From CBDBBY01 sp965205055 (GTDB lineage Bacteria; Pseudomonadota; Alphaproteobacteria; Rhodobacterales; Rhodobacteraceae): a stretch of 64,000 nt of DNA. Under the pieces are notes generated by a model. It was not told the origin of the DNA and did not search any database. It saw nothing but the letters and a program-made list of their open reading frames with translations. Shown one piece after another: positions 60,706 through 64,000 of this stretch. How positions within the stretch are numbered: position 1 is the first letter of the stretch; every line of letters begins with the position of its first letter. The stretch spans positions 2,790,001-2,854,000 of the forward strand of contig OZ242030.1 in assembly GCA_965205055.1 (NCBI GenBank), written 5' to 3'. The translations under genes were made by a program, and so were the position numbers.

Positions 60706-61167
60706 CTAAGGTGATCGCCGCCTGAATAGCACATGGGCGATAAAGCCAAGACGCTGCTCGCGATGCGCCGCTTCAAATTGGTTGATCGCATCCTCCGCTC
60801 TGTCTATTGCTGCCACTGTGTCCTGCCTTTCATACGTAACCCCGTATGCATAGTCGGCTTGGTGCCGAACACCTTGCAAAACGACGAATGTTTCCGCGAA
60901 TTCCTGGATTTCACACGGGAATCTTTGCATTGCCTGAATTTGCTGGCAAGCATTTTTTGCGTTTCCGTGTTCAAGTGCGCGGTAAACCTGATGCCAAGCC
61001 GCGCTGCTTTCTCTGCCGATGAGCAGGTCGGCGGCAGCGTGGGCGAGCGAGTGGAACACAGCATAATACGCGGTGCTGACCGCGCGGCGCAGGTTGGCCT
61101 GTGTGGGCTGTCGCGGATCAAGCTCCGTCAAGCTGCGGGCAGTCGTTATCAAGTCGCGCGCGTTCAA
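60706..61167 (-). CDS. HEPN-like domain protein, copy A
   Basis: A 153-residue all-helical protein starting with TTG 61167. The motif NLRRAVSTAYYAVFHSLAHA is typical of HEPN domains, followed by AAWHQVYRALEHGNAKNAC and RHQADYAYGV. An Rx6H pattern (RESSAAWH) could be the RNase motif of HEPN toxins; copy C has Rx4H (RSAAWH) at the same place. The family is common in proteobacteria without a set function. First gene of its cassette. Confidence 0.72.
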   Translation of the reverse strand: MNARDLITTARSLTELDPRQPTQANLRRAVSTAYYAVFHSLAHAAADLLIGRESSAAWHQVYRALEHGNAKNACQQIQAMQRFPCEIQEFAETFVVLQGVRHQADYAYGVTYERQDTVAAIDRAEDAINQFEAAHREQRLGFIAHVLFRRRSP

Positions 61168-61615
61168 GTCTCAAGTCACCTCTATATCGGATGGCAAAAT
61201 CATATTCACTGGAAACCAATCCTGCGAATACTATCTTTCCGCATGCGGCGAAAGGCTGATAAGTTCAGCCCCCGCCCTCGAATTGTATGTGAATGCACGA
61301 AATAACTAATGTTGATTCAGGAAGAAAAATTGGCGTCCGGGAGTATAGCGGATAGCCCTGAATGACGCTGTTGAAAACTTCGGATATCAAGACCGCGGCT
61401 TCGATTCCAAGCACCGACTCCGATATTTCGACGGTGTGCCCGTTTTGGCGTCGGGTTTGTTGACGATCTTCATCGCGGAATCACAGACGACAGCTCTCAA
61501 ACCGGTTCATTGGCTTTCAAACAAGTTCTCCGGGTAGCGGAACCGATTTTCCCGCTTGAGCAGCCCCGCATCTGGCAATGACTGTTGCCGAAGCGCTTTC
61601 GGCGAAGGCCTTCAA

Positions 61616-61978
61616 TCAGCGCGAAACGCCTGATACGGTTGACTGCTTCGGTTGAGAATTCAATGAATTCCTGCGCGTCCGTTTTGACTTCGCTGAATCG
61701 TGCAGCTTGAGGGTGGACTTGGAGTAGAAGTGGACAAGAGGAAAGCCGAGATCATCCTCCACCTCGCGCCACGCCTTTGTAGTAATTTCGGATTGCACTC
61801 GCGATAGCCCGGGGCCACGCGCCAGCCCATTCTTGCTGTCGCAGTAGATGTTCACATCAACGACCCTATCTCCGTCATGGTCAAGCGTTGGCTCGACGTC
61901 GATCCGGACGATTTCGAAATCGCTGAAGTGCGCTCTGAACGCGTTCTCGGCGATCTCGCGAATTTATTGCTTACCCAT
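61616..61978 (-). pseudogene. HEPN-cassette partner, copy B, premature stop
   Basis: From the equivalent ATG at 61978, with the same GGAGATCCGAC leader, translation stops at codon 5 (MGKQ-stop), where copy A has MGKQQIDERQ; about four codons are also lost. After that the frame continues with IREIAENAFRAHFSDFEIVR and the rest of the protein. So this copy cannot make the full product unless it starts internally. Confidence 0.8.
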
Positions 61979-62250
61979 GTCGGATCTCCTGCCGCGACCG
62001 CCGCCTGAATAGCAAATGCGCGACAAAGCCGCGACGGTAATGGATGTTCACCCTCTCAAGTTGGTCAATTGCATCCGCCGCCCTATCGATTGCCGTTAGC
62101 GTATCATGCCTGTCGTTTGTGACATCGTACGAATAATCCGCTTGGTGCCACGCTTTCTGCAAAGCGACGAATGCATCCGCGAATTCCCGATTTCATATGG
62201 AAACCCTTGCATTGCCAGCCTGTTCCGGCAGGCATTTTTTTGCGTTACCG
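61971..62250 (-). pseudogene. HEPN gene, copy B, truncated and frameshifted
   Basis: Only the C-terminal half aligns with copies A and C (HQADYSYDVTNDRHDTLTAIDRA is similar to the others). Relative to copy C, a one-base deletion falls in the segment near 62180-62230, and similarity ends near 62250, so the RRAVSTAYYA region is missing. The stop is also shifted 11 codons into the partner gene. Confidence 0.8.
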
Positions 62251-62448
62251 TGTTCATTCGACGACGCACCCGTATCCGACTTCTGGTCTCCTCACGATCC
62301 TCATTGCGGAATCGCAGACAAAATTCTCTTGAACCCGTTTATTGGCATCAAAACAAGTTCTCTGGATGGCAGAACCGATCCTCCTGCTCGAGCGACTCCT
62401 GCACATATCACCGGTTGCTGCCGAAGCACTGACAGCGAATGCTTTCAA

Positions 62449-62826
62449 TCAGCGCGAGACACCTGATACGGCTGACTGCTTCGGCTGAGAATTCGATGAA
62501 CTCCTGCGGATCCGTTTTGACTTCGCTAAGTCGTGCTGCTTGAGGGTGGACTTGGAGTAGAAGTGAACAAGAGGAAAGCCGAGATCATCCTCCACCTCGT
62601 ACCATGTCTTGGAAGCAATTTCGGAGTGCACTCGTGATCGTCCAGCACCGTGCAACTTCTTGTAATTGCCATCGCAATAGATGTTCACATCAACGATGCG
62701 GTCTCCATCATGATCAATCATCGGCTCGACGTCAATCCGGATAATTTCGAAATCGCTGAAGTGCGCTTTGAACGCGTTCTCGGCGATCTCGCGAACTTGT
62801 TGCTTGTCAATTCGTTGCTTAACCAT
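62449..62826 (-). CDS. HEPN-cassette partner protein, copy C
   Basis: A 125-residue homologue of the copy A partner: VREIAENAFKAHFSDFEIIR, DHDGDRIVDVNIYCDG and DDLGFPLVHFYSKSTL match. It has a basic, serine-rich C-terminal extension (KSKRIRRSSSNSQPKQSAV) that copy A lacks. GGAG precedes ATG 62826. It begins ten bases after the HEPN stop. Confidence 0.6.
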   Translation of the reverse strand: MVKQRIDKQQVREIAENAFKAHFSDFEIIRIDVEPMIDHDGDRIVDVNIYCDGNYKKLHGAGRSRVHSEIASKTWYEVEDDLGFPLVHFYSKSTLKQHDLAKSKRIRRSSSNSQPKQSAVSGVSR

Positions 62827-62836
62827 GTCGAATCTC

Positions 62837-63298
62837 CTACGGTGATCGCCGCTTGAATAGCAAATGAGCGACAAATCCGCGACGGTGATCAATGCTTGCC
62901 CCTTCGAGCTGACCGATTGCACCCTCTGCTATGTCGATTGCTGCCAGCGTGTCCTGCCTGTTGTAATCGGCCTCGTAGGAATAGTCCGCCCGGTGACGCG
63001 CATCCTGCAAAGCAACGAATTTTTTTGCAAATTCTTGGATGTCATGCGGAAATCCTTCCATTGCCTGCTTGTTCCGGCAGGCATTTTTTGCGTTTCCGTG
63101 CTCAAGTGCGCGATATGCCTGATGCCAAGCAGCGGAACGTTCTGCGCCAATGAGCAGGTTGGCTGCAGTATAGGCCAGCAAGTGAAACACCGCGTAATAC
63201 GCGGTGCTGACCGCGCGGCGCAGGTTGGCCTGGGTGGGCCGCCGCCGATCAAACTCGGTCAAGCTGCGAGCGGTTGCTATCATGTCGCGCGCTTTCAT
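62837..63298 (-). CDS. HEPN-like domain protein, copy C
   Basis: A 153-residue protein colinear with copy A, here with an ATG start. NLRRAVSTAYYAVFHLLAYT, RSAAWHQAYRALEHGNAKNA and RHRADYSYEAD are conserved, the divergence is scattered and mostly conservative, and length is identical. This indicates selection on both intact copies after duplication. The nearest neighbour upstream is the tRNA-fMet/rRNA operon. Confidence 0.72.
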   Translation of the reverse strand: MKARDMIATARSLTEFDRRRPTQANLRRAVSTAYYAVFHLLAYTAANLLIGAERSAAWHQAYRALEHGNAKNACRNKQAMEGFPHDIQEFAKKFVALQDARHRADYSYEADYNRQDTLAAIDIAEGAIGQLEGASIDHRRGFVAHLLFKRRSP

Positions 63299-63506
63299 GT
63301 CTCAAGCTGCCTCATTCCCGTATGATACTATCAATATGCGCCAGAATCCGGCCCTGCGAATACTGTCTTTTCGCACGCGGCGAAAGACTGGCGGATTCGG
63401 CTTCCGCCTGCGCAACGGAAACGAACGGCCGAGACGGTCCGAACAGCAGACGAGACTTCCGAATCTCCATGGATATCCGGAAGCTTCAACGATTCCAGAG
63501 GTTGGG

Positions 63507-63585
<79 letters not shown>

Positions 63586-63659
63586 CCAATCGTTTTGCCG
63601 CGACTCCCGCGGACGGGAATCCGGCCGAATCATGAAGATAGCGAACGCGCCCTTTTCAA

Positions 63660-63776
63660 GTTTGGCGGCGACCTACTCTCCCACGCCTTAAGACGCAGTA
63701 CCATCGGCGCTACGGTGCTTAACCTTCGAGTTCGGAATGGGATCGGGTGTTTCACGCGTGCCATGACCACCAAACT
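63660..63776 (-). rRNA. rrf: 5S ribosomal RNA
   Basis: The minus strand reads TTTGGTGGTCATGGCACGCG at its 5' end and GGAGAGTAGGTCGCCGCCAA near its 3' end, with the CCCGATCCCATTCCGAACTC core, as in alphaproteobacterial 5S RNA. Ends are approximate by a few bases. It lies between 23S and tRNA-fMet. Confidence 0.95.
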
Positions 63777-63841
63777 TGAAAAAAACGCTCGCGGCGACGG
63801 CCGCATGTCCAAGCCTTGCTTTTACTGGATCGAATCAAGCC

Positions 63842-64000
63842 AATCGGGCAATTAGTACCGGTCAGCTGAACGCGTTGCCGCGCTTACACCTCCGGCCTAT
63901 CGATGTGGTGGTCTTCCACAGCCCTCATGGGAGACCTTGTTTCGAGGGAGGCTTCCCGCTTAGATGCCTTCAGCGGTTATCCTGTCCGCACATAGCTACC
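63842..64000 (-). rRNA. rrl: 23S ribosomal RNA, 3' end only
   Basis: The minus strand reads the conserved 23S 3' region (GACAGGATAACCGCTGAAGG, CATCTAAGCGGGAAGCCTCC, CCGGTACTAATTGCCCGATT). The gene continues beyond the window. The mature 3' end is placed near 63842 by its distance from the terminal stem and is approximate. Confidence 0.95.

Larger units (their letters stand above)
60070..63420. repeat. Tandem triplication of a HEPN two-gene cassette
   Basis: Three diverged copies of a ~0.9-1.2-kb unit lie head to tail, each transcribed leftward: HEPN-type gene, then a small gene, then a ~250-base non-coding tail containing TTCTCCGGGTAGCGGAACCG-like sequence. Small-gene start codons are at 60695, 61978 and 62826. 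Shared tail sequence starts near 60070 (copy A), 61367 (B) and 62265 (C). Upstream flanks of A and C also match (CCTGCGAATACT near 61220 and 63352). Copy B is broken in both genes; A and C are intact. Confidence 0.85.

Noticed and set aside
60070..63420. CRISPR array or phage-type short repeats
   Set aside because: The repeated units are about 1 kb, diverged and coding; there are no short regular repeats with spacers.

Overview
This window looks like the chromosome of an alphaproteobacterium. The right end carries the 3' part of an rRNA operon on the minus strand, in the order 23S - 5S - initiator tRNA-fMet that is usual in that class. The tRNA has the initiator C1:A72 mismatch and an alphaproteobacterial-type sequence. 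The base composition, the CUT1/CUT2 sugar transporters, the DUF993-like protein and the TetR-controlled oxidoreductases fit a heterotroph with broad sugar and methylamine-type catabolism. The species cannot be named from the sequence alone.

Layout. (1) 1-9.6 kb, plus strand: a carbohydrate operon with a CUT1 ABC importer (binding protein cut by the window edge, two permeases, ATPase), an L-rhamnose-type mutarotase, two SDR dehydrogenases, a Gfo/Idh/MocA oxidoreductase, an acetoacetate-decarboxylase-family protein and an enolase-superfamily acid-sugar dehydratase. It reads as an oxidative route for a 6-deoxy sugar. (2) 10.2-13.6 kb: an A+T-richer island with an HD phosphohydrolase, a YwgA/Panacea-like protein and an XRE-ImmA/IrrE protein. 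(3) 13.8-24.5 kb: a divergent amino-sugar locus. On the minus strand are a CUT1 importer and a secreted CBM9-like protein. On the plus strand are a chimeric RpiR/DeoR regulator, AgaS, a ROK kinase, GatZ and NagA/AgaA. Together they can convert N-acetylgalactosamine (or similar) to fructose-6-phosphate. (4) 24.6-37.3 kb: a CUT2 (RhaS/T/P/Q-like) importer with an SDR, a lactonase-type amidohydrolase, a TIM-barrel isomerase and a DUF993 protein, then an acyl-CoA dehydrogenase divergent from an aldo/keto reductase and a MaoC protein. (5) 37.3-39.4 kb: an intact IS1634-family element flanked by 84-85-bp direct repeats. (6) 39.5-43.3 kb: a degenerate ImmA-like protein, a second aldo/keto reductase and a RhuM-Fic protein. 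(7) 43.4-53.7 kb: a GMC oxidoreductase and TetR regulator, then four genes joined by ATGA overlaps (MttB-like methyltransferase, class III aminotransferase, dimethylglycine-dehydrogenase-like FAD/GcvT protein, TPP enzyme). (8) 53.8-63.3 kb: a phosphatase, a HisD paralogue, a Fic protein with two palindromes, a decaying AraC gene, a VapBC module with a frameshifted toxin, a small membrane protein and a tandem triplication of a HEPN two-gene cassette. (9) 63.5-64 kb: tRNA-fMet, 5S and the end of 23S.

The strongest leads are the triplicated HEPN cassette with a dead middle copy; the HD/YwgA-like/ImmA island; the domain-swapped RpiR-DeoR regulator with near-identical 14-bp sites in front of both halves of its locus; a GalNAc pathway that appears to use GatZ alone as a 4-epimerase; a shared TAAC-N6-GTTA operator linking two promoters 10 kb apart; the MttB-led operon, which could fit N-methylated taurine-like substrates; and the long target duplication of the IS. 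All functional calls come from reading motifs and gene order; no database search was run.
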